Shown here: positions 53,026 to 62,360 of the stretch, one piece after another
Layout: each line of letters begins with the position of its first letter
How positions within the stretch are numbered: the stretch's first letter is position 1
Assembly (NCBI RefSeq): GCF_020171845.1
Contig: NZ_JAIVAM010000016.1
Span: 59,395 to 123,394 of the forward strand
From: Cytobacillus kochii
GTDB taxonomy: Bacteria; Bacillota; Bacilli; Bacillales; Cytobacillaceae
Length of the DNA stretch: 64,000 bases
Direction of reading: 5' to 3'
The notes under the pieces: model-generated
Told to the model about the DNA's origin: nothing
Database searches by the model: none
The model's input: the letters and a program-made list of their open reading frames with translations, nothing else
Position numbers and translations under genes: made by a program

Positions 53026-53586
53026 ATGGCAGAATTGATTTATCATGTGGCAATTACGGCAGACGGATATATTGCAGATCCAAACGATATAGCAGATGAC
53101 AGCATTTTTCTTTATGAAGGCGACCATGGTCCGGATTTTTTAGCTGATATTAAAGGATACGGTATTGCTTTAATGGGCGGGAAGACATACGAAGTCGGAT
53201 TAAAAGATGGAGTGAAGCCAGGTGAACCATGGCCTCTTGCAAAGTTTGCCAATCCCGACCTTAAGCACTATGTTTTCTCGAGTAAAATGGAAATGGAGTC
53301 AAATGAGGAAGTGAAGTTTGTAAAAGAAAATACAATTGAGTTTGTCAAACATTTAAAAAAGACAGCGAATGAGAGAATTTGGCTTTGTGGCGGTGGTGAA
53401 CTGGCTCATTCACTGCTTTACCATGAATTAATTGACACTCTTATACTTAAAGTGAATCCCGTCATGATAGGAGAAGGTATTTCACTTTTTGGTTCGAGCA
53501 AAAAACAAATCCAACTAGAACTAATTGACCTTAAAAAATATAATAATGGGGTTTTATTGCCTAAATACAGAATTATATACAAGTAA
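53026..53586 (+). CDS. Dihydrofolate reductase-like (RibD C-terminal domain) protein
   Basis: This 186-residue protein has the RibD-C/DHFR-like fold: HVAITADGYIADPND at the start, GIALMGGKTYEVG, then IWLCGGGELAHSLLYHELID and VNPVMIGEGISLF at the end. Such stand-alone YyaP/YwjB-type proteins reduce an unknown substrate with NADPH. The start ATG follows AAAGGAGG. A relic of a second copy lies at 54308. Confidence 0.9.
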   Translation: MAELIYHVAITADGYIADPNDIADDSIFLYEGDHGPDFLADIKGYGIALMGGKTYEVGLKDGVKPGEPWPLAKFANPDLKHYVFSSKMEMESNEEVKFVKENTIEFVKHLKKTANERIWLCGGGELAHSLLYHELIDTLILKVNPVMIGEGISLFGSSKKQIQLELIDLKKYNNGVLLPKYRIIYK

Positions 53587-53663
53587 AGTAGTTTTTTGTG
53601 TAACCACGTATTTTTCATTACAAACACCATTAAAAGAATACCAAGCAAAACAACTTAATAGAG

Positions 53664-53706
53664 CTTACTACAATAAGATGTAGCAAGGCTCTTACATTTT
53701 TATATA
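53664..53706 (+). terminator. Terminator-like repeat R4, copy 2
   Basis: GCTTACTACAATAA followed by TGTAGCAAGG and CTCTTACATTTTT parallels the sequence at 33466. Pairing is less perfect than in copy 1. Confidence 0.5.
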
Positions 53707-53774
53707 AATGAAATAACCTTTATATAATTAATGTTAATGGAGATGTTAGATAGATTAAAGGAGGAGCTTATATA

Positions 53775-54263
53775 ATGCCTGTGGCGCTTAGAGAAGTATT
53801 AAAATCAGAAAAGAATATTTTAAAAAACCTTTACTCCCTGTACCTTCATGACCTTACAAGATACACATCAACACTGGATATTGGGCCAGACGGTATCTTT
53901 GAATACGAGGGGTTTGATCAGTTTTGGGAAGTAGATGGGCTATCCCCATATTTCATCTTGATAGAAGAGCGTATTATAGGGTTTATCCTCTTATTAGAGC
54001 GTCCGTTTCTAAGAAAAGAGTATGATTTTGCAGTGAATGATATTTTCTTGCTTAATAAATACAGAGGGAAAGGAAATAGTACGCAGGCTATTAAAGAGAT
54101 ATTTCATAAGAAACAAGGAAAGTATTACGTCATTGAACTGATTGAAAATAGAACTGCAGTATCTTTTTGGAGAAAAATATATAAAAATTTCAATATTCCA
54201 TACGAAGAAAAGCAAGATATAATTGACGATGAACTATGCTTGATTCAAACATTTAAAGTATAA
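53775..54263 (+). CDS. GNAT-family acetyltransferase-like protein
   Basis: This 162-residue protein has the GNAT shape. The early LYSLYLHDLTRYTS, then FFLIEE-type strand (YFILIEERIIGFILLLERP) leads to a core NDIFLLNKYRGKGNSTQAIKEIF, whose RGKGNS is the acetyl-CoA loop (usually RGKGIG). The end INRTAVSFWRKI-like stretch (ENRTAVSFWRKIYKNF) is typical. Substrate unknown. AAAGGAGGAG lies before the start. Confidence 0.85.
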   Translation: MPVALREVLKSEKNILKNLYSLYLHDLTRYTSTLDIGPDGIFEYEGFDQFWEVDGLSPYFILIEERIIGFILLLERPFLRKEYDFAVNDIFLLNKYRGKGNSTQAIKEIFHKKQGKYYVIELIENRTAVSFWRKIYKNFNIPYEEKQDIIDDELCLIQTFKV

Positions 54264-54307
54264 ATCTTAAGGTACAACATTTTGAAAGCGAAAGATCAAA
54301 CCATACA

Positions 54308-54420
54308 GCAGACGATAGCATTTTTCTTTAGGAAGGCGACTACGATCCTGAATTTTTATCTGACGTTAAAGAATGTGAATTCAGGGCAAAAGTAAATCAG
54401 GTTTTTAGTGGTCAAAAAAA
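54308..54420 (+). pseudogene. Fragment of a duplicated RibD-C gene
   Basis: The stretch reads ADDSIFL-stop-EGDYDPEFLSDVKE, matching ADDSIFLYEGDHGPDFLADIKG of the intact gene at 53026 with one TAT-to-TAG change. Only about 35 codons survive, without start or end. It records a former tandem or nearby duplication. Confidence 0.75.
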
Positions 54421-54454
54421 GATTTTAATAGTATATATCAGACGCTTTAAAGAC

Positions 54455-54482
54455 GAGCCAAACGCTAACGCTTGGCTCCCTC
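54455..54482 (-). terminator. Hairpin after the LysR gene
   Basis: GAGCCAA (54455-54461) pairs with TTGGCTC (54472-54478), with an inner ACGC/GCGT-like extension. It lies just after the lysR stop on the minus strand. Confidence 0.6.
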
Positions 54483-54491
54483 CTCAGCTAT

Positions 54492-55352
54492 TTACACATT
54501 ATAATGACTCTTTAAAAAATCTATAAATAATTTAACATGACGTAAGTTTTCGACGAATGGGTTATAGAAAAGACTGGTTTCTCGGTAATAGATGTCTTCT
54601 CCAAACTCATTCAGTGAAATGGTATATAATTCTTCTCCTTCAATACTCATGCCGGGTAGTACGGCAATACCAACGTTATACTTTACCATTTCTTTGCAAG
54701 TTGCGGCTTGATCTGTTTCGATGCTAGGATGGATCGGTTGTTGAAAGTTGGTGCGCCACCATTTATCAATCAAGAGACTTAAGGGTGGATCGGTTTTATA
54801 TGTGATAAATGGGAGGTGAGGAATATCTTCTTTTTGAAACGGATTTTTTGATACGACAAATAATTCTTCATTACATAGTGTATATTTCTGGGCATTCAGT
54901 GAGTAATTACCACGTATGATGGCTAAGTGAATATCTTCTGCATTGAGTGCTTCTTTCATCTCGCTGCTCCACCCTGTTTTCAGTTGTATGTGTATATTAG
55001 GGTAAAGTTCTTTAAAAGCGTTCAATATTTTGGGGAGATGGTATAGCGAGAACAAACCAGAAGCGCCGATTGCAATGGTTCCCCTTATTTCTACAGCTAG
55101 ATTAGCTAATTGATCTACGAGTAATCTTTCGTTATGTAAGGTTTGTTCTGCATGTTCATAAAGAATCCGTCCCTCATCTGTAAAGTCAACTCCTTTTGAC
55201 CCTCTTACAATCAACTCTATTTCATATTTCTTTTCGAGCTGTTTAATACGGTAGGTGAGAGCAGGTTGCGATGTATATAAATTATTAGCAGTGTGTGTAA
55301 TATTCTTCGTCTTGTACAAATCAATTAATAGGTGGCAATCATTAAGGTTCAT
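54492..55352 (-). CDS. LysR-family regulator
   Basis: This 286-residue regulator has the N-terminal helix-turn-helix (LLIDLYKTKNITHTANNL, then TSQPALTYRIKQLEKKYE) and the substrate-binding domain (GTIAIGASGLFSLYHLPKIL, then WWRTNFQQPIHPSIETDQAA). ATG 55352 follows GGAAGGAA; the frame is open six codons earlier. It is divergent from the AbrB transporter and the tricarballylate dehydrogenase gene and probably activates them with a tricarboxylate or related acid as coinducer. Confidence 0.93.
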   Translation of the reverse strand: MNLNDCHLLIDLYKTKNITHTANNLYTSQPALTYRIKQLEKKYEIELIVRGSKGVDFTDEGRILYEHAEQTLHNERLLVDQLANLAVEIRGTIAIGASGLFSLYHLPKILNAFKELYPNIHIQLKTGWSSEMKEALNAEDIHLAIIRGNYSLNAQKYTLCNEELFVVSKNPFQKEDIPHLPFITYKTDPPLSLLIDKWWRTNFQQPIHPSIETDQAATCKEMVKYNVGIAVLPGMSIEGEELYTISLNEFGEDIYYRETSLFYNPFVENLRHVKLFIDFLKSHYNV

Positions 55353-55562
55353 AGCAATTTCCTTCCGCATTGATATAAAAATTTTTTATCGGTGTCGCTG
55401 AAATTAATTTATTTTATTCATTGGAATATATCATATATTCTGTAAAAGGAAAAATAAATTTGAATCTGGGGAGTTTTTTCTTTGTTTTTTTACGGCTGTT
55501 GTTTTTGATATAGTAGGCGTAATTACTGGAGGTATGAGTGCTTAATCTTAGGAGGGGATTTA

Positions 55563-56585
55563 ATGCGCGCAATTCTTCCTATTGCCACAGTGGTGATTGT
55601 AGCCATTGTTGGAGTAGGTATCTTTCAATTACTCTCCTTTCCTATGCCATGGATGTTAGGTTCGTTATTTGGGGTATTGCTCACACAACTGATATGGAAA
55701 ATACCTATGAAGTGGCCCGTTATGATGCGAAATATTGGGCTACTTATAGTAGGGACAGCAATTGGTCAACTTTTTACTTTTCATATATTGGTCTCGATGA
55801 AAGATACTTTACTTTTTATGCTCATGCTCAATATTTCTTTGAGTGTATGTTGCTTTGGATTAGCCTATCTCTTAAAAATATGGGCGCATATACCATTTGC
55901 GACAGCGATAACAGCTAGTATTCCCGGTGGGTTATCTCAATTAGTTATTTTTGCAGAGGAACAAGAGAATATTAACGTTGCTATAGTAACGTTTTTTCAT
56001 GTCATTCGTGTTCTGTTTGTTGTTGGGCTTATTCCGATTGTTGTTTCCCTAACTGGAGAGGCGTCGGAATCAGTCATACAAAGTTCAAATAATGTTCTGC
56101 ATAATATCGGTCTAATCCTATTGGGACTTCTGTTTTTGCCGATTGGGAAAAAATTAAGATTGCCGGTGCCACATTTTTTAACGCCTGTCCTTATGGGCTT
56201 ACTATTAAGTCTATTTAAAGTAGATTTAGCCCCAATGGATAGTCACCTGTTGCATATAGCACAGCTTTGTATTGGCGCGTACATTGGATTACTTTTACAT
56301 CCGAAATCTTTACGATTACCCGTCCGCATATTAATAGGAGGGATTAGTAGTGCAATATTACTGTTAATCATCACCTTTATAATTGCAGAGGGAATGGTTT
56401 TATTATTTGACATGGATTTTGCCACCAGCTATTTAAGTACAGCTCCAGGTGGAATGGATCAAATGGGACTCATCGCTACCGCATTACAAGCAGATGCTAC
56501 ACAGGTAACGATTTTTCAATTATTCCGCATGCTATTCATTTATGTCGTTATTCTACCTGTATTAAAGTGGAAGATATTCAAGTGA
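55563..56585 (+). CDS. AbrB-family membrane transporter
   Basis: This 340-residue membrane protein has 10-11 helices arranged as two repeats of the AbrB duplication family (PMPWMLGSLFGVLLTQLI; VPHFLTPVLMGLLLSLF). The family includes proteins once annotated as ammonia monooxygenases; transport of an organic acid is likely for this copy, given its neighbour. The motifs ASIPGGLSQLVIFAEE and STAPGGMDQMGLIATALQAD are the paired GG signatures. It starts at ATG behind TTAGGAGGGG. Confidence 0.88.
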   Translation: MRAILPIATVVIVAIVGVGIFQLLSFPMPWMLGSLFGVLLTQLIWKIPMKWPVMMRNIGLLIVGTAIGQLFTFHILVSMKDTLLFMLMLNISLSVCCFGLAYLLKIWAHIPFATAITASIPGGLSQLVIFAEEQENINVAIVTFFHVIRVLFVVGLIPIVVSLTGEASESVIQSSNNVLHNIGLILLGLLFLPIGKKLRLPVPHFLTPVLMGLLLSLFKVDLAPMDSHLLHIAQLCIGAYIGLLLHPKSLRLPVRILIGGISSAILLLIITFIIAEGMVLLFDMDFATSYLSTAPGGMDQMGLIATALQADATQVTIFQLFRMLFIYVVILPVLKWKIFK

Positions 56586-56680
56586 TAAAAAATTTTTATG
56601 GATATGTTTAAAAATTATGTATTTTATTTATTTCTAATCATTTCTTATAGTTAATCTATCAACAAATAAAGGGGATATGT

Positions 56681-58168
56681 TTGGTGGCTAAATATGACGT
56701 AGTAATTGTTGGGGCGGGAAATGCGGCCTTATGTGCAGCGATATCTGCAAAAGAGCAAGGGAGTTCGGTACTTGTATTAGAGAAAGGACCAATTGAAAAA
56801 CGTGGTGGTAATTCATTCTTTACTGACGGCGCCATTCGTGTAGCTTATCAAAACTTAGATGCCATTACGAAAGTGATTGATTTAGATCAGGACACGATTA
56901 ATAAAATTGATATGCCTGAATACAGCACAGAAGATTTCTATAATGATATTATGAGAGTTTCAAAAAATCAAAGTAAACCTGAGTTGATACGTCAATTAGT
57001 TGATCAATCCTTACCAACGATTGAGTGGATGAAAACACAAGGTGTCGTATTTGAGTTGAACTATGCGAACCAATCTTTTGAAAAAGAAGGAAAGGTTCAT
57101 TTCTGGGGCGGTTTACCAGTTAAAACCGTTGATAAAGGGATCGGCTTAATGCGCAGTTTATTTCAACGTTGTGAAGAGTTGGGAATTGACGTTTGGTATG
57201 AAAGTGCAGCCACGAACATTGTCACAGAAAATGAGACAGTGGTGGCGATTGAAGTGCAAACAAAAGAGCAACTGCAAACGATTCAATGTGAAAGTGTTGT
57301 TTTAGCATGTGGAAGTATAGAAGCGGACAAAAAGAAGCGTGTGGAAGCGTTAGGAATGGAGTGGAACGAAGCAATCGTTAGAGGGACTGAGTTTAACACG
57401 GGTGATGGTATTGATATGGCGGTATCAATCGGTGCGCAAACGTTTGGTCAAAGGAATGGTTGTCATGCCATTGGAACAGATGCCAATGCACCAAGAGTAG
57501 GCGATTTCCAAAAACCAGGTGATATTTTCAAAAAGCATTCTTACCCATATAGCGTGATGGTCAATGTGGAAGGCAAACGTTTTGTAGACGAGGGAGCTGA
57601 TTTTCGTAACTACACCTATGCAAAATATGGTAAAGAAATATTAAAGCAACCGAAAAATATAGCCTACCAAATTTATGATGCTAAAGTTCGCCCAATCTTA
57701 CGTGCGGAGTATGATTTAGAAGAAGCGACCGTCATTGAAGCAGCTACACTTGAAGTGCTTGCAGATCAATTAGATATAAATAAAGAACAGTTCCTACAAA
57801 CCATTTCTGACTATAATGCAGCGGTTCAAGAAGGTGAATTCAATCCTTCAGAAAAGGACGGTAAATCGACAAAAGGCATTACCCCAGCCAAATCTAACTG
57901 GGCACAAACCATAAGTGAAGGCCCATTCTATGCCTATCCTGTGACATGCGGAATTACTTTCTCATTTTGGGGATTAGCGACAACAATCGAAGGGGAAGTA
58001 GTCAATCAAGTAAATGAACCAATCGAAGGCTTATATGCTGCTGGAGAAATGATTGGTGGTATCTTCTATGAGAATTATCCCGGGGGCTCAGGCTTGATGT
58101 CCGGCGCGGTCTTTGGCAAATTAGCTGGTGCAGCGGCTTCACGCCATGCACAAAAAGTTAATAATTGA
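56681..58168 (+). CDS. tcuA: FAD-dependent tricarballylate dehydrogenase-like protein
   Basis: This 495-residue flavoprotein has FAD-binding GAGNAALCAAISAKEQG at the start and the fumarate-reductase-like FAD_binding_2 organisation ending in GLYAAGEMIGGIFYENYPGG and GSGLMSGAVFGKLA. It matches the TcuA group, which oxidises tricarballylate to cis-aconitate; a related acid could be the substrate. TcuB, the electron-transfer partner in Salmonella, is missing, and transport is probably by the AbrB protein just upstream. Start is TTG 56681 or GTG 56684 behind AAAGGGG. Confidence 0.88.
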   Translation: MVAKYDVVIVGAGNAALCAAISAKEQGSSVLVLEKGPIEKRGGNSFFTDGAIRVAYQNLDAITKVIDLDQDTINKIDMPEYSTEDFYNDIMRVSKNQSKPELIRQLVDQSLPTIEWMKTQGVVFELNYANQSFEKEGKVHFWGGLPVKTVDKGIGLMRSLFQRCEELGIDVWYESAATNIVTENETVVAIEVQTKEQLQTIQCESVVLACGSIEADKKKRVEALGMEWNEAIVRGTEFNTGDGIDMAVSIGAQTFGQRNGCHAIGTDANAPRVGDFQKPGDIFKKHSYPYSVMVNVEGKRFVDEGADFRNYTYAKYGKEILKQPKNIAYQIYDAKVRPILRAEYDLEEATVIEAATLEVLADQLDINKEQFLQTISDYNAAVQEGEFNPSEKDGKSTKGITPAKSNWAQTISEGPFYAYPVTCGITFSFWGLATTIEGEVVNQVNEPIEGLYAAGEMIGGIFYENYPGGSGLMSGAVFGKLAGAAASRHAQKVNN

Positions 58169-58178
58169 TTCTATCTTT

Positions 58179-58218
58179 CAGGCGACTCCCATCTTCAAAA
58201 GGTGGGAGTCGTCTGATT
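58179..58218 (+). terminator. Terminator after tcuA
   Basis: CAGGCGACTCCCA (58179-58191) pairs with TGGGAGTCGTCTG (58203-58215) with one G-U pair. It lies 10 bases after the stop. Confidence 0.85.
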
Positions 58219-58634
58219 AATTATGGATAGAGATGATTGGATAGTAGATTGCTAAATTAGTAAGGATTACGCTTGGTATTCTAATACATAAAAGGAAGAA
58301 GGCATTACCACGCCGTTCTTATTTTAATAAAATCGACTTGACTTCATAGATAGTGTCAATAACTCCGCTAAATCTCAGTTTGCCAAATTCTCTTCTTGTG
58401 TCAGACGGCTCATCCTTCTCACGCATGGCAACATAATTAGTTTGAAAGCAATGCATTTTGCCTGTTCATCATTTGCTAATAGGGTTTTATAAAAAATATT
58501 TAGAAACCATTGCGATGACAGCACTGACTTTGAAGAGCAATGAACTATTAATCAAAAATCTACCTTTTATGGGTTAGCCGAGATAGTTAAGCTCATGATG
58601 AATGATCTTTTGGTTTTTGGAACTTAAGTATAAA

Positions 58635-58700
58635 TGATTCGATTGAATACCCCATCTTCTTCAATGTCCGTCTAGCTGTTGGGTAAGCACTTTTATGTTT
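58635..58700 (-). pseudogene. Fragment of an HxlR-family regulator gene
   Basis: On the minus strand it reads VLTQQL, then after a one-base shift EEDGVFNRII, which parallels MLTQQLRELEEDGVINRIV of the intact HxlR at 46638. Only about 20 codons survive. The rest of the gap 58219-58634 contains no gene that I can see. Confidence 0.65.
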
Positions 58701-58710
58701 ATGCTTGTCC

Positions 58711-59316
58711 CTAATTACTCTCTTTTGGTGCTATTCCCTTAATGAGCATCTCTGTCCATTCTTCTGTATAAGGCAGGAGTTTTTCATATATATGTGAATG
58801 GGAAATTCCTTCTACAATCGCTTGGAAATATAACAATAGAAATTCATCTGAATATTTTAAGTCAACTTTTCCTTCCTTACGGCCACGGTGGAATAAGTCT
58901 AACATGACATTATAATTTTCCTGTGTATATTTTTGCATTAACACAGTCGAACCATCTTCATCCTTTTGGGTTAGATATTCCATCATTTTTAAATAGAATG
59001 AGTGGTTAATTTTATTTAAAAAGCTGATTTTATTTTGACTCAAGGCAATTAATGTTTCATCAAACGGTTTATTTTTATCCATAATTTCATTCGCCATTGT
59101 TACCATATTTTCTAAATAGTACTTAAAAACTTCGTGTATGAGGTTTTCTTTATTACTAAAATATTTAAATAAGGTGGCTTTAGAAACGTTGGCATGCTTA
59201 GCGATATTCTCCATTGTTATATTTCCATCCGCATATTTATTCATAAGCTCAAAAGCTACTTCTAATATTTTCTTCTTCTTCTCTTCTGTTCTCTTTTCAA
59301 AACCATTCAATTGCAT
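58711..59316 (-). CDS. TetR-family repressor
   Basis: This 201-residue regulator has an N-terminal TetR helix-turn-helix (ILEVAFELMNKYADGNITME, then IAKHANVSKATLFKYFSNKE) and a helical ligand-binding domain with the LFHRGRKEGKVDLKYSDEFL segment. It is divergent from a two-gene ABC exporter and should repress it until a substrate binds. A weak palindrome at 59513-59541 (AACTATAAT against TTTAGAGTT) could be its operator. Confidence 0.92.
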   Translation of the reverse strand: MQLNGFEKRTEEKKKKILEVAFELMNKYADGNITMENIAKHANVSKATLFKYFSNKENLIHEVFKYYLENMVTMANEIMDKNKPFDETLIALSQNKISFLNKINHSFYLKMMEYLTQKDEDGSTVLMQKYTQENYNVMLDLFHRGRKEGKVDLKYSDEFLLLYFQAIVEGISHSHIYEKLLPYTEEWTEMLIKGIAPKESN

Positions 59317-59601
59317 GACCCACTTTCTATAAAACGTCTTCCTGAAAATATTTCCAATCGAGAATATAATCTTTTCTATATTATATATATGTAATTATGG
59401 ACTAGCAAATTAGAAAAAGTATTTATTTTATTGATTAAACCAAATTATATAGGTAATATTGAACTTAATATTGTTATATAGTTTAAAATATAGTGTTAAA
59501 TGAATGAAAATGAACTATAATTAAACTAATTGTTTAGAGTTGTTTTCTTTGATCGGAATCCAGTTAAAAATGTAATTATGAAGAGAAGGAGTGTCAAAAC
59601 T

Positions 59602-60483
59602 ATGACAGAGGTTGTGAATTTACAAGGATTGCAGAAAAAGTTTGGTAAATTTCAAGCGTTAAAAGATGTGACCTTCTCTATTGAGACTGGAGAGGTTGTT
59701 GGTTTTATTGGACCCAATGGTGCTGGTAAATCAACAACGATCCGTACTTTGTTGGGAATTATTAAACGTGATGCGGGGCAAGCCAAGATTTTTGGTAAAG
59801 ATGTTTGGCAAGACAGCTTGGAAATCCATAAACGCATTTCATATGTTCCTGGTGATGTCGCACTTTGGGGAAGTCTGACGGGTGGAGAAATCATTGACTT
59901 GTTCTTGAAATTACATGGTGGCGGAGATAAGGAAAAGCGAGATGAGCTCATTAAACGCTTTGAATTAGATCCGAAGAAAAAAGCAAAAAGTTATTCTAAA
60001 GGAAATCGGCAAAAGGTTGGTTTAATCGCTGCATTGTCTGTTGATTCCGATTTGTATATTTTTGATGAACCTACTTCTGGATTGGATCCTTTGATGGAAG
60101 CTGTTTTTCAGGAAGAAGTAGAGAAAATAAAAGCTTCAGGTAAGTCTATCTTGTTGTCTTCCCATATTTTAAGTGAGGTAGAACGATTGGCAGATAGGGT
60201 TGTTATCATTCGTCAGGGAGAAATTGTAGAGTCTGGTAGATTGGATGATTTAAGGCACTTAACGCGTTCTACGATAACATTATCCACAGTGGGTGATGTG
60301 GCAAAAATGGAACTCATTGAAGGCGTACATGACTTCACTCACAATGATAATGAAGCTACATTTTCAGCTGATAATAAATATATAAATGACATCTTACTAG
60401 AAGCGACGAAATTAGGGGTTAAAAAGTTTGAAGCTGTCCCGCCGACACTTGAAGATATATTTATGCGTCACTACGAGGGATAA
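59602..60483 (+). CDS. ABC exporter ATP-binding protein
   Basis: This 293-residue ATPase has Walker A GPNGAGKST, the signature YSKGNRQKVGLI, Walker B LYIFDEPTSGLDP and the switch SSHILSEVE; a C-terminal domain of about 80 residues follows. ATG 59602 follows AAGGAG; upstream frame to 59530 has no site of its own. It forms an operon with the permease at 60502 and is controlled by the divergent TetR. Likely role: export of a polyketide, drug or detergent-like compound. Confidence 0.93.
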   Translation: MTEVVNLQGLQKKFGKFQALKDVTFSIETGEVVGFIGPNGAGKSTTIRTLLGIIKRDAGQAKIFGKDVWQDSLEIHKRISYVPGDVALWGSLTGGEIIDLFLKLHGGGDKEKRDELIKRFELDPKKKAKSYSKGNRQKVGLIAALSVDSDLYIFDEPTSGLDPLMEAVFQEEVEKIKASGKSILLSSHILSEVERLADRVVIIRQGEIVESGRLDDLRHLTRSTITLSTVGDVAKMELIEGVHDFTHNDNEATFSADNKYINDILLEATKLGVKKFEAVPPTLEDIFMRHYEG

Positions 60484-60501
60484 TAGGAGGTGTAATAACT
60501 A

Positions 60502-62115
60502 ATGAAAGAAAAGTTTGCACGTTGGGATATATTGTTTGTACAGTATCTGAAACGTGATTGGAAAAAAATAATTCTTTGGATATTGGGTATGGGCCTATTT
60601 TCTGGAGGCTTCGTTTCTTCATTTGAAGAAATAGCAAAAGGGCAAGGTTTGATAGGCATGTTTGAAACGTTGCAAAATCCGGCTATGATAGCTATGGTTG
60701 GTCCTACGCCAGTTGAGATAGCAGCCGAGTATACATTAGGTGCAATGTATGCACATGAGATGTTGTTGTTTTGTGGTTTATTTGCAATGATTATAGCTGT
60801 TATACATGTGGTAGGCCATACACGAAAGGAAGAAGACCTTGGATTGACTGAGCTTATTCGCTCATTTCAAATAGGTCGTCAATCAAACTCATTTGCTGTG
60901 ATGGTAGAAATAGTTGTTATTCAAATGTTATTGACCATTTTTATTAGCGCCATACTGATGAGTTTTGGAGCAGATACAATTACGCTAGAAGGTGCTTTTT
61001 TATTTGGAGCATCTGTTGGAATGGCGGGTGTGATTGGTGGAGTAATCGGCCTTGTCATGGCTCAAATTATGCCGACTTCTTCGAGTGCGACAGGTTCAGC
61101 TCTAGGGATAATTGGCTTACTTTACATCATTCGTGCAGGAACAGATATGTCCAATATGGATTTATCCCAGTTCAATCCGCTAAGTTGGACCTATTTAACC
61201 TTTCCGTTTACAGATAATAACTGGATGCCATTTGCATTTGTTTTTATTTTTTCTGTAGTTATGATAGTTATCGCTTTTACTCTTGAAGGCGGTCGAGATT
61301 TGGGTTCAGGTTATTTACCTGAGAGAGAAGGAAGGGAAAGGGCGAAAAAATCTTTGCTTTCTGTCCGTGGGTTATTTATTAAGATTAATAAAGGTGTCAT
61401 GATTGGCTGGATGATTGGTTTTGTGGTTATGGGAGCAGCTTATGGTTCGATTTATGGAGATATGCAATCATTCCTTGAGAGTAATGAAATGATGAAGCAA
61501 ATGTTTGCCCAAACAGGTGTGTCAATCGAAAAATCCTTTACAGGAACAATTATGATGGTGATGATTGCTTTAGTTTCTATATTACCGATTGCCATCGTCA
61601 ATAAACTTTTTGTTGAGGAAAGTCGTTTGCATTTAAGTCAGCTTTACGCCACGAAAGTTACCCGTGGTCAATTCTATTGGACTACGATCGGATTAGCTAT
61701 TGTTACTGGATTAATAGGAATCCTTTTTGCTGCAGGGGCACTTGGAGGCACAGCTATATCTGTAATGGATGACAGTGCCGTATTAGGTATGGGTCATTTC
61801 CTTGCATCAGGTTATAATTTTCTGCCATCGGTGTTATTCTTTACAGGGCTTGCTGCTTTAGCACTAGGATGGGCACCTAGGCTAGGTAAAGCCGTATATA
61901 TTTATTTGGGCTATTCGTTTATATTAAATTATTTCGGCAGTATGTTAGACTTGCCAAAGTGGGTTTCAAAAACAGCGGTACAAGGTTGGTTGCCGCAAAT
62001 GCCAATGGATCATTTTGAAGCGCCGATTTTTATTATAATAACTGTCATTAGTGTGGCTCTAATGTTCATTGGCTTTATTGGCTATAAAAGGCGAGATTTT
62101 GTCGAAGGCGCTTAA
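60502..62115 (+). CDS. ABC exporter permease (polyketide-antibiotic exporter type)
   Basis: This 537-residue membrane protein has about 12 helices in two halves, as in the TnrB3/exporter of polyketide antibiotics group. The N-terminus (KFARWDILFVQYLKRDWKK) is cytoplasmic. Family-typical text is AAEYTLGAMYAHEMLL near helix 2, HTRKEEDLGLTELIRS and the terminal GWLPQMPMDHF. It starts 18 bases after the ATPase gene behind TAGGAGG. It works as a complex with that ATPase. Confidence 0.9.
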   Translation: MKEKFARWDILFVQYLKRDWKKIILWILGMGLFSGGFVSSFEEIAKGQGLIGMFETLQNPAMIAMVGPTPVEIAAEYTLGAMYAHEMLLFCGLFAMIIAVIHVVGHTRKEEDLGLTELIRSFQIGRQSNSFAVMVEIVVIQMLLTIFISAILMSFGADTITLEGAFLFGASVGMAGVIGGVIGLVMAQIMPTSSSATGSALGIIGLLYIIRAGTDMSNMDLSQFNPLSWTYLTFPFTDNNWMPFAFVFIFSVVMIVIAFTLEGGRDLGSGYLPEREGRERAKKSLLSVRGLFIKINKGVMIGWMIGFVVMGAAYGSIYGDMQSFLESNEMMKQMFAQTGVSIEKSFTGTIMMVMIALVSILPIAIVNKLFVEESRLHLSQLYATKVTRGQFYWTTIGLAIVTGLIGILFAAGALGGTAISVMDDSAVLGMGHFLASGYNFLPSVLFFTGLAALALGWAPRLGKAVYIYLGYSFILNYFGSMLDLPKWVSKTAVQGWLPQMPMDHFEAPIFIIITVISVALMFIGFIGYKRRDFVEGA

Positions 62116-62280
62116 ACGGTATAAATAATGTATTGTTGTTGGTCTCGAGCAGGGAGACTTACAAGTGAATAGAACCTTTTCTTAATTAGCAATATAAGTG
62201 TGTACTTTTTACTCAATTAGATATTTAAATCGAAAGATAATGAAATCGTGCAAGCTTTCCTGTTTTATTTGAATTTGAAT

Positions 62281-62320
62281 CCGATGATATCCGTATCTTG
62301 TTCATCGGGTTTTATTTGTG
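62281..62320 (+). terminator. Terminator of the ABC exporter operon
   Basis: CCGATGA (62281-62287) pairs with TCATCGG (62302-62308) and is followed by GTTTTATTTG. The gap 62116-62360 otherwise holds no gene. Confidence 0.65.
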
Positions 62321-62360
62321 TGTTAGGGATTAAAATAAACCTATGAAGGGAGAGATAGAC

